Shown here: in pieces, positions 39,115 through 49,263 of the stretch
Position numbering within the stretch: the stretch's first letter is position 1
Layout of the letters: every line of letters starts with the position of its first letter
NCBI RefSeq assembly: GCF_004362825.1
Contig: NZ_SNXZ01000003.1
Span: 224,784 to 288,783, forward strand
Origin: Labedaea rhizosphaerae
GTDB taxonomy: Bacteria > Actinomycetota > Actinomycetes > Mycobacteriales > Pseudonocardiaceae
Direction of reading: 5' to 3'
Length of the DNA: 64,000 nucleotides
Notes under the pieces: model-generated
Told to the model about the DNA's origin: nothing
What the model saw: the letters and a program-made list of their open reading frames with translations, nothing else
Databases searched by the model: none
Program-made: the position numbers and the translations under genes

Positions 39115-39564
39115 TCAGTCCTCGTCGGACTCTTCGCGCGGCGCCTTGTACGGGTCCGGGTCGCCCGCGGGCTGGGCCTTCGCGGCCAGGGCGGCGACCT
39201 CCGCGTCCGCGGCGCGGGCGCGGGCGAGCAGGTCGTCCACCTGCTTCGCCGTCTCCGGGATGGTGTCCGCGACGAAGGTCAGCGTCGGGGTGAACCGGAC
39301 GCCGGTGCCCTGGCCGACCTTGGTGCGCAGCACGCCGGTCGCAGCCGCCAACGCCGCCGCCACCCCCTGGAAGTCCGGCGCCACGTCGGGCTTGTCGCCG
39401 AAGACCGTGTAGAACACCGTCGCGTCGTGCAGGTCGCCGGTCACCTTCGTGTCCGTGACGGTGACGCCGTTGAGCCGCGGATCCTTGATCTCGTGCTCGA
39501 TGGCGGTGGCCACGATCTGCGAAATGCGCTTGGCGAGCTTGCGGGCGCGGGCTGGGTCAGCCAC
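39115..39564 (-). CDS. rbfA: ribosome-binding factor A
   Basis: RbfA is a KH-fold factor for maturation of the 16S rRNA 5' end in the small subunit. A 149-residue protein with [26 protein letters not shown] at the N-terminus and [22 protein letters not shown]. It has a charged C-terminal tail. The GTG at 39564 is chosen; upstream sequence is not family-like. It is the last gene of the rimP-nusA-infB run on this strand; nrnA, its usual neighbour, lies 8.6 kb further on. Confidence 0.95.
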   Translation of the reverse strand: MADPARARKLAKRISQIVATAIEHEIKDPRLNGVTVTDTKVTGDLHDATVFYTVFGDKPDVAPDFQGVAAALAAATGVLRTKVGQGTGVRFTPTLTFVADTIPETAKQVDDLLARARAADAEVAALAAKAQPAGDPDPYKAPREESDED

Positions 39565-39587
39565 GACGCACCCCTTTCCTTCTTGAT

Positions 39588-39884
39588 CTATTCGTCGTCG
39601 GGGCCCAGCAGACGGTGCCGGGCCGAGAGCAACTGCAACTCGGGACGTGCGGCCACCAGGCGCTCGCACGAGTCGAGCACCGTGCGCACGTGACCGGCTT
39701 CGGCGGCGACCGCGGCGACGCCGATGAGGGCACGCCGGTGCAGGTCCTGGTGACCGGCTTCGGCGACGCTGACCTCGTACTTGCGCCGCAGTTCGGCGAC
39801 CACCGGCCGCACGACGGATCGCTTTTCCTTCAACGAATGGACGTCGCCGAGCAGGACGTCCAGTTCCAGGGCACCCACGTACAC
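39588..39884 (-). CDS. DUF503 family protein
   Basis: A 98-residue protein of DUF503 (YlxP group), typically encoded between infB and rbfA. Features include [36 protein letters not shown] at the N-terminus. Its function is not settled; linkage with rbfA suggests ribosome biogenesis. The start is a GTG at 39884. It lies 23 bp upstream of rbfA. Confidence 0.92.
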   Translation of the reverse strand: MYVGALELDVLLGDVHSLKEKRSVVRPVVAELRRKYEVSVAEAGHQDLHRRALIGVAAVAAEAGHVRTVLDSCERLVAARPELQLLSARHRLLGPDDE

Positions 39885-39915
39885 GCCTGCATCACCGGGG
39901 ATCGCTCGTAGTGGA

Positions 39916-39957
39916 AACCGGACCGGGACCGCCCACAGTGGACGGTCCCGGCCGGTT
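39916..39957 (-). terminator. hairpin after infB
   Basis: A 15-bp stem with one bulged base (AACCGG 39916-39921 with CCGGTT 39952-39957; CCGGGACCG 39923-39931 with CGGTCCCGG 39943-39951), seven bases after the infB stop. It may attenuate transcription into DUF503 and rbfA. Confidence 0.7.
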
Positions 39958-39963
39958 CGACCA

Positions 39964-42900
39964 TCAGGTGCGGGGCTTCTCCCGCATCTCGTAGGTCTCG
40001 ATCACGTCATCCACCCGGATGTCGTTGTAGTTGCCCAAGGTCATACCGCACTCGAAGCCCTCGCGGACCTCGGTCACGTCGTCCTTGAACCGGCGCAGCG
40101 TGCCGACGTTCAGGTTCTCCTGGACCACGACACCGTCGCGGATCAGGCGAGCCTTGGTGTTGCGGCGGATCTCGCCGGACATCACCAGGCAACCGGCGAT
40201 CGTGCCGACCTTCGAGGAGCGGAACACGTCGCGGACCTCGGCCCGGCCGAGCTCCACCTCCTCGTAGATGGGCTTGAGCATGCCCTTGAGGGCCTGCTCG
40301 ATCTCGTCGATGGCCTGGTAGATCACCGAGTAGTAGCGAACGTCGATGCCTTCGCGGTTGGCCTGCTCGGTGACCTTGCCCTCGGCGCGGACGTTGAACC
40401 CGAGGATGATCGCGTCGGACGCGATCGCCAAGTCCACGTTGGCCTTGGTGATGCCACCGACACCGCGGTCGATGACCCGCAGCTCGACCTCGTCGCCCAC
40501 GTCGATCTTCGTGAGCGCGTCCTCCAGGGCCTCGACGGTACCGGAGTTGTCGCCCTTGATGATCAGGTTGAGCTGGCTGGTCTCCTTCAGCGCGGAGTCC
40601 AGGTCCTCGAGGCTGACCCGCTTGCGCCGCGAGGCGTTCGCGGCGTTGCGCATCCGGGCCGCGCGCCGCTCGGCGATCTGCCGTGCGGTGCGGTCCTCCT
40701 CGACCACCAGGAAGGTGTCACCGGCACCCGGGACCGACGTGAACCCGATGACCTGCACCGGTCGCGACGGGGTCGCCTCGGTGATGTCCTCGTTGTACTC
40801 GTCGACCATCCGGCGCACACGGCCGTAGGCGTCGCCGGCGACGATCGAGTCGCCGACGCGCAGCGTGCCGCGCTGCACCAGCACCGTGGCCACCGGGCCG
40901 CGACCGCGGTCCAGGTGTGCCTCGATCGCCACGCCCTGGGCCTCCATGTCCGGGTTGGCCCGCAGGTCCAACGCGGCATCGGCGGTCAGCGCGATCGCCT
41001 CCAGCAGGCCGTCGATGTTGATGCCCTGCTTGGCGGAGATGTCGACGAACATCGTGTCGCCGCCGTACTCCTCGGCGACCAGCCCGTACTCGGTGAGCTG
41101 CTGGCGGATCTTCTGAGGGTTCGCACCCTCCTTGTCGATCTTGTTGACCGCGACCACGATAGGCAGGTTCGCCGCCTGGGCGTGGTTGATCGCCTCCACC
41201 GTCTGCGGCATGACGCCGTCGTCGGCGGCCACCACGATCACCGCGATGTCCGTGGAGTTCGCACCACGGGCACGCATGGCGGTGAACGCCTCGTGACCCG
41301 GGGTGTCGATGAAGGTGATCAGCCGCTCGCGGCCGTCCACGATCGCCGGCACCTGGTAGGCACCGATGTGCTGGGTGATGCCACCGGCCTCGCCCTCGTG
41401 GACGTTGGCCTTGCGGATCGTGTCCAGCAGTCGCGTCTTACCGTGGTCGACGTGACCCATGACGGTCACGACCGGCGGCCGCGCCTCGAGGTCCTCTTCC
41501 TCACCGGCGTCCTCGCCGTAGGTGATGTCGAAGGAGTCGAGCAGCTCGCGGTCTTCCTCCTCCGGGCTGACGACCTGGACCTGGTAGTTCATCTCGCCGC
41601 CGAGGAGCTCGAGCACCTCGTCGGAGACGGACTGGGTCGCGGTCACCATCTCGCCGAGGTGGAACAGCACCTGCACCAGCGAAGCCGGGTTGGCGTTGAT
41701 CTTGTCGGCGAAGTCGGTCAGCGAAGCACCGCGCGGCAGGCGAATGGTCTCGCCGCTGCCCTTGGGCAGACGCACGCCGCCAACCGACGGCGCCTGCATG
41801 TTCTCCATGTACTCCTGGCGCTTCTGGCGCTTGGACTTGCGGCCGCGCTTGCTCGGGCCGCCGGGACGCCCGAAGGCACCCGCCGCGCCACCACGGCCAC
41901 CGCCGCCGCCACGGCCGCGGAAACCACCGCCGCCGCCGGCCGGGGCGCCGCCGCCACCGCCACCGGGACCGCCGCGGAAGCCGCCGCCTCCGCCGCCGCC
42001 ACCACCGGGACGGAAGCCGCCACCGCCGCCACCGCCACCGCCACCGGGACCGCCGCGGAAGCCGCCGCCTCCGCCGCCACCACCGCGACCGCCGCCGGGG
42101 CCACCACGGGCACCGCCAGGACCGCCACCGGGGCCACCGCGACCGCCACCCGCGGGACGGGCGGGCCGGGGCGGCATCATGCCGGGGTTGGGCCGGGGCG
42201 GCATGTTGCCCGGGCTCGGGCGGGGACCGGCCGGAGCCGAACCGCCACGCGGGCCACCGGCGGGACGACCCTCACCGGGACGTCCGCCGCGCTCGCCACC
42301 AGGACCGCCACCGGGACGCGGGGCCGAGGGCCGCGGCGCGGCCGCGCCGCCACCACCGACGCCGAACGGGTTGTTGCCGACGCGCGGGGCACCCGGCCTC
42401 GGCTTGTGCCCCTGCGGCTTCGGCGGCACGACCGACGAACCGCCGCCGGTGCCACCACCCTGACCGGGCTTGGCCCCCGGCTTCGCTTGCGCGGCCGGGC
42501 GTTCCTCACGGGTCTGCGGACGCGGACCGGGCCGGACGCCGCCGGGCTTCGGGCCCGACTTGGTCGGGGCCTCGGCGGCCGCCGGGATCTCGGGAACCGC
42601 GGGGGTTTCCGCTGGTGCCTGGGTCTGGGCAGCCGCCGCGGGCGCCTGCTCGGCGACCGGTTCGGCGGCCGGCTTCGGCGCGGGCTTGGGGCCCGGACGC
42701 GGTCCGGGAGCCGGAGCCTGCCGGGCCGGGGCCGCGGAGTCGGCGGTGCCGGCCGTGCTGGTGGTGTTCGCGGAATCCGCGGGGCTCGCCGTGCTGGCGG
42801 TCGCCTGGGCGGCCGGAGCGGTCGCCGCTGCCGCGGTCTGCTTGCGTGGTGCGCCTGGCTTGGGGCCACCCTTAGCGGGGGACTTGCCGTTGCCGTCCGC

Positions 42901-43056
42901 GGCGTACGTCTCCTTCAGCCGCCGGGCGACGGGCGCCTCGACGGTGGACGACGCCGACTTGACGAACTCGCCCATGTCCTTCAACCGGGCCAAAAGTTCC
43001 TTGCTGGTAACGCCGAACTCCTTGGCGAGTTCGTGTACTCGAGCCTTGCCTGCCAC
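39964..43056 (-). CDS. infB: translation initiation factor IF-2
   Basis: IF-2 delivers initiator tRNA to the 30S subunit. A 1030-residue protein. The N-terminal IF2_N helix bundle ([29 protein letters not shown]) is followed by about 400 residues of low-complexity Pro/Ala then Gly/Arg/Pro-rich sequence. The GTPase domain has [16 protein letters not shown] and NKID, then beta-barrel domains. The long disordered region is typical of actinobacteria. The GTG at 43056 is preceded by GAGGAG. The GC-rich low-complexity part (about 41,860-42,880) produces long but meaningless reverse-frame ORFs. Confidence 0.97.
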   Translation of the reverse strand: MAGKARVHELAKEFGVTSKELLARLKDMGEFVKSASSTVEAPVARRLKETYAADGNGKSPAKGGPKPGAPRKQTAAAATAPAAQATASTASPADSANTTSTAGTADSAAPARQAPAPGPRPGPKPAPKPAAEPVAEQAPAAAAQTQAPAETPAVPEIPAAAEAPTKSGPKPGGVRPGPRPQTREERPAAQAKPGAKPGQGGGTGGGSSVVPPKPQGHKPRPGAPRVGNNPFGVGGGGAAAPRPSAPRPGGGPGGERGGRPGEGRPAGGPRGGSAPAGPRPSPGNMPPRPNPGMMPPRPARPAGGGRGGPGGGPGGARGGPGGGRGGGGGGGGFRGGPGGGGGGGGGGFRPGGGGGGGGGFRGGPGGGGGGAPAGGGGGFRGRGGGGGRGGAAGAFGRPGGPSKRGRKSKRQKRQEYMENMQAPSVGGVRLPKGSGETIRLPRGASLTDFADKINANPASLVQVLFHLGEMVTATQSVSDEVLELLGGEMNYQVQVVSPEEEDRELLDSFDITYGEDAGEEEDLEARPPVVTVMGHVDHGKTRLLDTIRKANVHEGEAGGITQHIGAYQVPAIVDGRERLITFIDTPGHEAFTAMRARGANSTDIAVIVVAADDGVMPQTVEAINHAQAANLPIVVAVNKIDKEGANPQKIRQQLTEYGLVAEEYGGDTMFVDISAKQGINIDGLLEAIALTADAALDLRANPDMEAQGVAIEAHLDRGRGPVATVLVQRGTLRVGDSIVAGDAYGRVRRMVDEYNEDITEATPSRPVQVIGFTSVPGAGDTFLVVEEDRTARQIAERRAARMRNAANASRRKRVSLEDLDSALKETSQLNLIIKGDNSGTVEALEDALTKIDVGDEVELRVIDRGVGGITKANVDLAIASDAIILGFNVRAEGKVTEQANREGIDVRYYSVIYQAIDEIEQALKGMLKPIYEEVELGRAEVRDVFRSSKVGTIAGCLVMSGEIRRNTKARLIRDGVVVQENLNVGTLRRFKDDVTEVREGFECGMTLGNYNDIRVDDVIETYEMREKPRT

Positions 43057-43141
43057 TGCTCTCCTCGTCTGGGGAGGCCGGCGGCAAGACCGTCGACCTC
43101 GTTTATCGTCGCGCGTTCATGTCTTCAGCTTCACGGCTGAC

Positions 43142-43501
43142 TCATGACGGGTCGACCTGCCTTCTGTGTTCCTGCTCAGTCCGGGTAGGTCCCGGACCGA
43201 CTTGCGCGCTGAGCACCCGCGCCAGCCCTTCGGCCACAGCGGTGACGTCGAGCGGGCCGGGCACGCGCAACGCCCGGGGAAACGCTCGCCGTCGCTCAGC
43301 CATTCCGAGGCAGTCCGGATCCGGGTGGATCCAGGCGCCCCGGCCGTGGATGCGGCGCCGAAGATCGAGAACCAGGTTCCCGTCCACGACGGCCACGCGC
43401 AACAGCTCACCGGCCCGCGCCCGCGCTCGGCAACCGACACAAGTGCGCACCGGGCCGGAGCCGGGCGGGCATGCGGGAACCGTTCGTTGACGCTTGACCA
43501 C
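43142..43501 (-). CDS. YlxR/RnpM family RNA-binding protein
   Basis: A 119-residue YlxR (DUF448) protein between nusA and infB. Family motifs are [20 protein letters not shown] and [26 protein letters not shown]. In Firmicutes the homologue binds and modulates RNase P; the actinobacterial role is less clear. The GTG at 43501 starts MVKRQRTV. It lies 21 bp after nusA. Confidence 0.9.
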   Translation of the reverse strand: MVKRQRTVPACPPGSGPVRTCVGCRARARAGELLRVAVVDGNLVLDLRRRIHGRGAWIHPDPDCLGMAERRRAFPRALRVPGPLDVTAVAEGLARVLSAQVGPGPTRTEQEHRRQVDPS

Positions 43502-43522
43502 GTCAAGTCTATCTCGTCGCGC

Positions 43523-44548
43523 TCACTCAGCCGAACCGGATACCGGTGCGGCGTCGGGAGCGTCCTCGGGCTCGGGTGCGGCATCGCTGCGGATGTCGAT
43601 CCGCCACCCGGTCAGGCGGGCGGCGAGGCGCGCGTTCTGCCCCTCCTTGCCGATGGCCAGGGAGAGCTGGAAGTCCGGCACCACGACCCGCGCGGTCTTC
43701 GCGCGCTCGTCCACGACCTGCACGGAGATGACCTTGGCGGGCGAGAGCGCGTTGCCCACGAAGGTCGCCGCGTCCTCGGAGTAGTCGATGATGTCGATCT
43801 TCTCGCCGGCCAGTTCGCTCATCACGTTGCGCACGCGCGCGCCGACCGGGCCGATGCACGCGCCCTTGGCGTTCACGCCGGCCACGGTGGACCGGACCGC
43901 GATCTTCGACCTGTGACCGGCTTCACGGGCCACCGCGGGGATCTCCACGGTGCCGTCGGCGATCTCGGGCACCTCCAGGGCGAAGAGCCGGCGCACGAGG
44001 TTGGGGTGCGTGCGGGACAACGTGATCTGCGGGCCGCGCGCGCCGCGGGTCACGCCGACGACGTAGCACTTGATCCGCGTGCCGTGCTCGTAGCGCTCGC
44101 CGGGCACCTGCTCGGCGGCGGGCAGTACGCCCTCGGTGTCGCCGACCTGGACCACGACCATGCCGCGGGCGTTGGCCCGCGCGTCGCGCTGGACGACCCC
44201 GGCGACGATCTCGCCCTCCTTGGCGGAGAACTCACCGAAGGTCTTCTCGTGCTCGGCGTCGCGCAGCCGCTGCAGGATGACCTGGCGCGCGGTGGTCGCG
44301 GCGATCCGGCCGAAACCCTCCGGCGTGTCGTCCCACTCCTCGTCGACCTCGCCCTCGGCGCCGAGGGAGAACGCGATCACCCGGACCAGGCCGGTGCGCC
44401 GGTCGATGTCGATGCGCGCGTGCGGCTGGTGGCCCTCGGTGTGCTTGTACGCGGTGAGCAAGGCCGTCTCGATGGCCTCCAGCACCGTCTCGAACGGGAT
44501 GTCCTTGTCGCGCTCGATGGCGCGCAACGCCGCGATGTCGACGTTCAC
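43523..44548 (-). CDS. nusA: transcription termination/antitermination protein NusA
   Basis: A 341-residue NusA without the acidic repeats of E. coli, as usual in actinobacteria. The order is an N-terminal RNA-polymerase-binding domain ([34 protein letters not shown]), S1 domain ([13 protein letters not shown]), KH1 ([18 protein letters not shown]) and KH2 ([19 protein letters not shown]). The GTG at 44548 overlaps the rimP stop by 4 bp. Confidence 0.96.
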   Translation of the reverse strand: MNVDIAALRAIERDKDIPFETVLEAIETALLTAYKHTEGHQPHARIDIDRRTGLVRVIAFSLGAEGEVDEEWDDTPEGFGRIAATTARQVILQRLRDAEHEKTFGEFSAKEGEIVAGVVQRDARANARGMVVVQVGDTEGVLPAAEQVPGERYEHGTRIKCYVVGVTRGARGPQITLSRTHPNLVRRLFALEVPEIADGTVEIPAVAREAGHRSKIAVRSTVAGVNAKGACIGPVGARVRNVMSELAGEKIDIIDYSEDAATFVGNALSPAKVISVQVVDERAKTARVVVPDFQLSLAIGKEGQNARLAARLTGWRIDIRSDAAPEPEDAPDAAPVSGSAE

Positions 44549-45087
44549 CTCGACCCCTCCCGCTCAGCCTGCTCCAGCAGCGCCGTCTCGGCGGCGGGCG
44601 GCTGCTTGAACTCGATCTCCACCACTGCCTTGGCCACGTCGGCGTAGGCAAGCTCGTGCAACGCGCCGTCGACCAGCACCTGCACCGAGCCGTCGGGCTC
44701 GGGGTCGGCGGCGCCGACCCGGACGGTCAACTCCGTGTCGTCCGTTTTGCGGACCTTCACCAGGCGGAGCCTGGCACGCCGCCAATGCCGCGGCATGGTC
44801 AGCGGCCGGTCCACGCCGGGCGAGGTCACCTCGAGGGTGTACGGCCCACCCAGCAGGTGGTCGTGCTCGTCGAGCACACCGGACACCGCGCGGCTGATCT
44901 GGGCGACCTCGTCCAGCCCCACGCCGTCCTCGCCGTCCACGACGACCTTCACCAGGCGTCGCCTGCCCGCCTGTTGCACGTCGAGCGTCTCCAGTTCGAA
45001 TCCCGCGGCGCCCACCGCGTCGGCCACGACCGACCGCAGCGCCTCCGCCGGCGCTGGCTTGCGGTCACCTTGCTCCTTGTCGGGCAC
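44545..45087 (-). CDS. rimP: ribosome maturation factor RimP
   Basis: RimP assists early 30S assembly. A 180-residue protein with [46 protein letters not shown] and [12 protein letters not shown], both family signatures. A GTG at 45087 is preferred because GGGAG lies eight bases upstream; an ATG at 45120 would add 11 residues. It is first in the rimP-nusA-ylxR-infB-DUF503-rbfA run. Confidence 0.93.
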   Translation of the reverse strand: MPDKEQGDRKPAPAEALRSVVADAVGAAGFELETLDVQQAGRRRLVKVVVDGEDGVGLDEVAQISRAVSGVLDEHDHLLGGPYTLEVTSPGVDRPLTMPRHWRRARLRLVKVRKTDDTELTVRVGAADPEPDGSVQVLVDGALHELAYADVAKAVVEIEFKQPPAAETALLEQAEREGSR

Positions 45088-45241
45088 CTCGGCCGCTCCC
45101 TGTCTGCTCCATGCGTGCATGTCCGATCCCCGGTCGGCGCACTCTTCACCGATCGTGGTTGCCAAGCGTATCTCGTCACGGCCGATGGGCTCGGCGGACG
45201 CGATCACCTGCTCGGCGCCGCGCCTGGCAGGATGACGGACC

Positions 45242-45742
45242 GTGACGCGTTATGCGAGCGGGTTCAGCAGGCGAGCGGTGCTCCGCGCGGGGCTGCGTGT
45301 GAGCCTGGGCGCCCTGGTCGCCGTGCCGCTGACCGCCGTGGCCGGGTGCACGAGCGATCCCGGGCAGAAGGCCCCGGACCCGCTGGAACCACTGGCCAGG
45401 CAGGCTCGCCAGGACGCCGCGGACGCCAACGCCATCGCCGCCGCGCTGCCCGACCTGGCCGGGCCGGCGACCGCGATCGCCAAGGGCCGCACCGAGCACG
45501 CGACCGCGTTGCAGGCCGAGATCGACCGGCTCAACCCGCCGCCGTCGGGGCAGAAGCCGCCCGCGGCCGCGCCGGCGGCAGCACCGAAGTCCACGTCGGC
45601 GGCGAAGAAGAAGCTGCAGGCGGCCATGACCAAGGGCCGGCAACAAGCCGCTGCGCTGGTGGCGTCGGTGCCACGCAACCGGGCCGGGCTGCTCGGGTCC
45701 GTGTCGGCGGGCTGCGCGAGCTTGCACGAGGTGATCAGCTGA
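45242..45742 (+). CDS. Tat-type lipoprotein of unknown function
   Basis: A 166-residue protein with SRRAVLRAGLRVSLG (twin Arg) and a lipobox TAVAGC (Cys about 36), so a membrane-anchored exported protein. The rest is helical, Ala/Pro/Gln-rich with a Lys-rich patch (TSAAKKKLQAAMTKGRQQ). A GTG at 45242 eight bases after a CAGGAT is used. The stop overlaps the ATG of the ferritin-like gene (TGATG), so the two form an operon, divergent from rimP. Confidence 0.75.
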   Translation: MTRYASGFSRRAVLRAGLRVSLGALVAVPLTAVAGCTSDPGQKAPDPLEPLARQARQDAADANAIAAALPDLAGPATAIAKGRTEHATALQAEIDRLNPPPSGQKPPAAAPAAAPKSTSAAKKKLQAAMTKGRQQAAALVASVPRNRAGLLGSVSAGCASLHEVIS

Positions 45743-46209
45743 TGCAGACCGAGCCGGGCGGCGCCGCGCTGCCGCAGGAGACCGTGGACGCCCTGCAGCA
45801 GGCGTTGTCCGCCGAACACGCCGCTGTGTGGGTGTACGGGCTGGTGAGCGCGTTCCTGCCGGATTCCTACGACAAGGCCGTGGACAAGGGCATGTCCGCG
45901 CACCGCGACCGCCGGGACGCGACCGAGCGGCTGCTGGCCGCGGCCGCGGTCACCCCGATCACGCCGGAACCGGCCTACACGACGCCGAAACCGGTCACCG
46001 ACAAGGAATCCGCGGTCGCCGTGCTGGTCGTGGCCGAGGACGACGCGACCGTCGCCTGGCGGGCCGTGCTCGACCGGGCCGACGACCCGGGCGTGCGGCA
46101 GGCGGCGCTGGACTCGCTGACCGAGGCCGCCGTGCGCGGCACGCACTGGCGCCAGGACGCGGGCACCGAGCCCGCCGCCGTCCCGATGCCCGGCCAGCCG
46201 CAGGCCTGA
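45742..46209 (+). CDS. ferritin-like DUF4439 protein
   Basis: A 155-residue four-helix protein: ALSAEHAAVWVYGLVSAFL on the first helix, AHRDRRDATERLLAA on the second and ESAVAVLVVAEDDATVAWRAVLDRA on the third, typical of DUF4439. The conserved Glu and His residues (E..H, H..R) resemble ferritin ligands, but metal binding has not been shown. A related gene lies at the same place between rimP and proS in M. tuberculosis. Confidence 0.85.
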   Translation: MQTEPGGAALPQETVDALQQALSAEHAAVWVYGLVSAFLPDSYDKAVDKGMSAHRDRRDATERLLAAAAVTPITPEPAYTTPKPVTDKESAVAVLVVAEDDATVAWRAVLDRADDPGVRQAALDSLTEAAVRGTHWRQDAGTEPAAVPMPGQPQA

Positions 46210-46228
46210 CACGGCCCAGCCGCAGCGG

Positions 46229-46990
46229 CTAGTTCAGACCCTGGCCCAGGCGCAGGGCGTCCGCGCAGATGTCGTCGAGCACCGGCTCGTCCTTGTCGGA
46301 CGCGTCGGTGCTGAAGTCGGCCTCGATGATGATCAGCTTCGCGTCGACCCGCTGTGAGGCGTAGCCGCCGTGGGCGTCGAGCCTCGTCAGACCCGGCACG
46401 GTCGCCTTGCCGTCCAGGAGCAGGTCCTTGACGTTGCCGGTGCCGTCGGCCTTGGTCAGGTTCTCCAGCGCGGTCGCGTCTTGGGCGCTGGCCATCTGCA
46501 CCGACGACACCGACGCGTAGGCGGTGCGCCCGTCGGCCGTGGTCACGGTGAAGAGCTGGCGGGTCAGGCCGTGGCACTGGTGGGCCTGCAGGAACTCCTG
46601 CACCTTGCCCTTCGAGTGCTCGACGCAGTTGCTGTCGCGCACCGGCTGGGGCAGTTGCGGGGCCGCCACGAAGTTGTACTTGCCCTGCTTGGCGGGCTGA
46701 TCGGCCTGCTGGGACGGCGCCGGCTTGTTGTCGTTGGTGATGTAGTACCAGACGAGCCCGGAGATCACCGCGACCGCGACGAGACCGAGCGCGCGCAAGG
46801 TCCAGACCAGGACCGGCGAGCCCGCGAACAACCCCATCGGCTGGCCGGGCGGGGGATCCGCCTGGTAGTCGAACGCCGGCAGCTGAGTGGTTTCCTCCAG
46901 CTCAGGGCGGTATGACGGGTAGCCGGGACGGCCGGCTGGCGGCTGCCCCGCGTATGGCCCCGGTCTGCCGGGATACCTCGGATCCGACAC
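46229..46990 (-). CDS. Pro-rich membrane-anchored protein of unknown function
   Basis: A 253-residue protein. The N-terminus is Pro/Gly/Tyr-rich (PRYPGRPGPYAGQPPAGRPG), followed by one transmembrane helix (WTLRALGLVAVAVISGLVWYYI, about 64-85) and an external domain with three cysteines (SNCVEHSKG, HQCHGL, DICADAL). Similar architecture is common in actinobacterial envelope proteins, but no domain was recognised. The GTG at 46990 is used. It is convergent with the DUF4439 gene. Confidence 0.75.
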   Translation of the reverse strand: MSDPRYPGRPGPYAGQPPAGRPGYPSYRPELEETTQLPAFDYQADPPPGQPMGLFAGSPVLVWTLRALGLVAVAVISGLVWYYITNDNKPAPSQQADQPAKQGKYNFVAAPQLPQPVRDSNCVEHSKGKVQEFLQAHQCHGLTRQLFTVTTADGRTAYASVSSVQMASAQDATALENLTKADGTGNVKDLLLDGKATVPGLTRLDAHGGYASQRVDAKLIIIEADFSTDASDKDEPVLDDICADALRLGQGLN

Positions 46991-47024
46991 GGTGGGTCAC
47001 CGTAACCGGTATCCCCCGGTCGTG

Positions 47025-48044
47025 TCATGGCCGGGCACCCAATGCGGTCAACACGAGGTCGACGTCGCTCTGGTCGGAGTAGAGGTGGAAGGCCAACCGG
47101 ACGCGGCCCGCCCGCATGCTGTGCGCTACCCCCGCCGCGCGCAGGGCCGGTCCCGCGTCGGGCCGGTCCAGCGAGACGATCGCGGACCCGCGGGGCGCCT
47201 CGCCGAGCGCGGCGAGCAGGCCGTCGGCCAGGCCGACGCAGTGGTCGCGGACGGCGGCCAGGTCGAGCGAGGCCAGCCAGGGCACCGAAACCGCGGCGCC
47301 GACGTGGGCCAGCCAGATCGGCGACGTGTCGAGGCGGCGGGCGTCGCCCGCGAGGCGCAACGGCAAGCCGTAGACGGTGTCCCAGGGGTCCTCGCCCGCG
47401 TACCAGTTGGCGTGCAGCGCCCGGGTCGCGCCGGCCTGGCGTTCGGCCAGCCAGGCGACCCCACGCGGGGCGAGCAGCCACTTGTAGGCCGAGCCGACCA
47501 CCCAGTCCGCCCAGCCGAGGTCCAGCGGCAGCCAGCCGGCCGCCTGCGTCACGTCGAGCAGCACGGGCGTGCCTGCGGCGCGCAAGGCATCGAGGTCGGC
47601 GATCGCCCCGTCCGCGGACTGCACCACGCTCACCGCGACCAGGTCGTGCTCGCGGGCGGCGTCGGCCAGCTCCTCGTCGGGCACCTCGGTGACCGTGACG
47701 CCCCGCTCGGCGTGCGCCGCGAACGGGAAGCTCACGCTGGTGAACTCGCGGCGCACGGTCAGCACCCTGGTCCCGTCCGGCACCGAACCGGCGACCAGGC
47801 CGGCCAGCTGCGACACGGTCGCGCCGATCGCCACCGACTCGGCCGGCACGCCGACCAGCTGCGCCCACGCGGCCCGAGCCTTGGTCACGTCGACGTCGAA
47901 GTCGGGCGGCGACGTGGCGCCCCGCCGCCACGCGTCGACGGACTCGGCGACCGCCCGGCCCGCGGACTCGGACGGCACCCCGATCGAGGCGGTGTTCAGG
48001 TACCCGGCAGGAACTGCGAACGACTCTCCGAAGGCTTCACGCAC
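47025..48044 (-). CDS. class V aminotransferase-fold PLP enzyme
   Basis: A 339-residue fold-type I PLP enzyme of the aminotransferase class V/cysteine desulfurase group. The PLP Lys is in [11 protein letters not shown]; the Asp binding the pyridine is in [11 protein letters not shown]. The N-terminus [21 protein letters not shown] is family-like. The group includes EgtE-like C-S lyases, kynureninases and desulfurases, so the reaction is not assigned. A GTG at 48044 is seven bases after TAGTGT, so leaderless. Confidence 0.85.
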   Translation of the reverse strand: MREAFGESFAVPAGYLNTASIGVPSESAGRAVAESVDAWRRGATSPPDFDVDVTKARAAWAQLVGVPAESVAIGATVSQLAGLVAGSVPDGTRVLTVRREFTSVSFPFAAHAERGVTVTEVPDEELADAAREHDLVAVSVVQSADGAIADLDALRAAGTPVLLDVTQAAGWLPLDLGWADWVVGSAYKWLLAPRGVAWLAERQAGATRALHANWYAGEDPWDTVYGLPLRLAGDARRLDTSPIWLAHVGAAVSVPWLASLDLAAVRDHCVGLADGLLAALGEAPRGSAIVSLDRPDAGPALRAAGVAHSMRAGRVRLAFHLYSDQSDVDLVLTALGARP

Positions 48045-48067
48045 GCCTTCGACACTACGGTGGAGGC
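48045..48067. promoter_or_regulatory. divergent leaderless promoters with overlapping -10 boxes
   Basis: TACGGT (48056-48061, plus) stands six bases before the YjbQ GTG, and TAGTGT (48057 to 48052, minus) stands seven bases before the aminotransferase GTG. The two boxes share bases 48056-48057, so both promoters can hardly be used at the same time. Neither gene has a ribosome site. Confidence 0.65.
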
Positions 48068-48478
48068 GTGCAGACCGAGGAGATCGAAATCCGCACCGGC
48101 GACCGGGAGCAGGTCGCGGACCTGACCCGGCAGTGCCAGGCGTTCCTGAACGACACGGGCGCCACGGACGGGTTGTTGCACGTCTGGGTGCCGCACGCGA
48201 CCGCAGGCCTCGCGATCATCGAGACCGGGTCCGGCAGCGACGACGACCTGTTGCGTGCCTTGCGCGACGTCCTGCCCGCGAATCACAACTGGCAGCACAA
48301 GCACGGCCACCACGGGCACGGCCGCGACCACGTGCTGCCCGCGTTCCTGCCGCCGTACGCGACGATCCCGGTGCTCGGCGGCGAGCTGGCGCTGGGCACG
48401 TGGCAGTCGATCTGCCTCGTGGACACCAACACCGACAACCCCGTGCGCAAGGTCCGGCTGAGCTTTCTCACCGGCTGA
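48068..48478 (+). CDS. YjbQ/UPF0047 family protein
   Basis: A 136-residue UPF0047 protein. Conserved residues include [18 protein letters not shown] and [20 protein letters not shown], with a His-rich metal-type cluster, and [12 protein letters not shown]. Some members complement thiamine phosphate synthase mutants weakly; the real role is unclear. Divergent from the PLP-enzyme gene with a shared promoter region. Confidence 0.9.
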   Translation: MQTEEIEIRTGDREQVADLTRQCQAFLNDTGATDGLLHVWVPHATAGLAIIETGSGSDDDLLRALRDVLPANHNWQHKHGHHGHGRDHVLPAFLPPYATIPVLGGELALGTWQSICLVDTNTDNPVRKVRLSFLTG

Positions 48479-48509
48479 ACGTGTCGGTGGCCCGTGCCAC
48501 CATGGCCTG

Positions 48510-49214
48510 GTGACGGCACACCGCACCCTCGTCCTCTGGGACGTCGACCTGACCCTGGTCGACTTCACCGGCACCGGCCGCGACTGGTACGGCGTCGCGC
48601 TGGCCAAGGCGCACGGCATCGAACTGCGGCACATGCCGAGCTTCCCCGGCCGCACCGAGCTCGCGATCACCCGCGAGCTGTTGCGCGTGCACGGCCACGA
48701 CACCGGCGACGACCACGTCGCCAAGGTGTTCGCCGAGCTGATCGCCGCCGCCAACGCCGACGTGACGCTGGCCGAGCGCGGTCGCGCGCTGCCCGGCGTC
48801 GAGACCCTGCTCGCGGAGCTCGCCAACCGCGACGACGTGGTGCAGTCCCTCGTCACGGGCAACCTCGTGGAGCTCGCCGAGTGCAAGCTCAGCCCCTTCG
48901 GGCTCGACAAGCACATCGACTTCGGCATCGGCGGCTACGGCTCGCTCTCCGAGCACCGCCACGACCTGGTGGCCGACGCGATCGCCCGCGCGGAACGCAA
49001 GCACGGCGGGCCGTTCCCGGTCGACCGGGTGGTCGTCGTCGGTGACACCCCGCGTGACGTGGCGGGCGCGTTGCACCACGGCGCCGTCGCGATCGCCGTG
49101 GCCACCGGCCGCAGCAGCGCGCGGGAACTGGCCGATTCCGGGGCGCACGCGGTGCTGCCGGACCTCGCCGACCTGGACCTGGCCCTGGACGCGTTGCTGG
49201 CAACGCGGGCCTAA
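48510..49214 (+). CDS. HAD-superfamily hydrolase
   Basis: A 234-residue haloacid-dehalogenase-type phosphatase. Motif I is DVDLTLVD (nucleophile Asp near residue 11), motif II TGN near residue 115, and motif IV VVVGDTPRDVAGA. A helical cap lies between motifs I and II. It resembles phosphoglycolate phosphatase-type enzymes; the substrate is not known. The GTG at 48510 is used. It starts 31 bp after yjbQ and may be cotranscribed. Confidence 0.88.
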   Translation: MTAHRTLVLWDVDLTLVDFTGTGRDWYGVALAKAHGIELRHMPSFPGRTELAITRELLRVHGHDTGDDHVAKVFAELIAAANADVTLAERGRALPGVETLLAELANRDDVVQSLVTGNLVELAECKLSPFGLDKHIDFGIGGYGSLSEHRHDLVADAIARAERKHGGPFPVDRVVVVGDTPRDVAGALHHGAVAIAVATGRSSARELADSGAHAVLPDLADLDLALDALLATRA

Positions 49215-49250
49215 TGCCGGGTTTCCGGCTCACGACGACGCATGGCCAGA

Positions 49251-49256
49251 TAAATT
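49251..49256 (+). promoter_or_regulatory. -10 box of 49264 gene (leaderless)
   Basis: TAAATT, seven bases ahead of ATG 49264, no ribosome-binding site. Confidence 0.5.
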
Positions 49257-49263
49257 CTCGGGC

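Noticed and set aside
39781-43140. A 1119-codon plus-strand reading frame opposite infB
   Set aside because: It is the reverse shadow of the GC-rich low-complexity part of infB; its product is Arg/Ala/Thr repeats without domains, and infB itself is certain.
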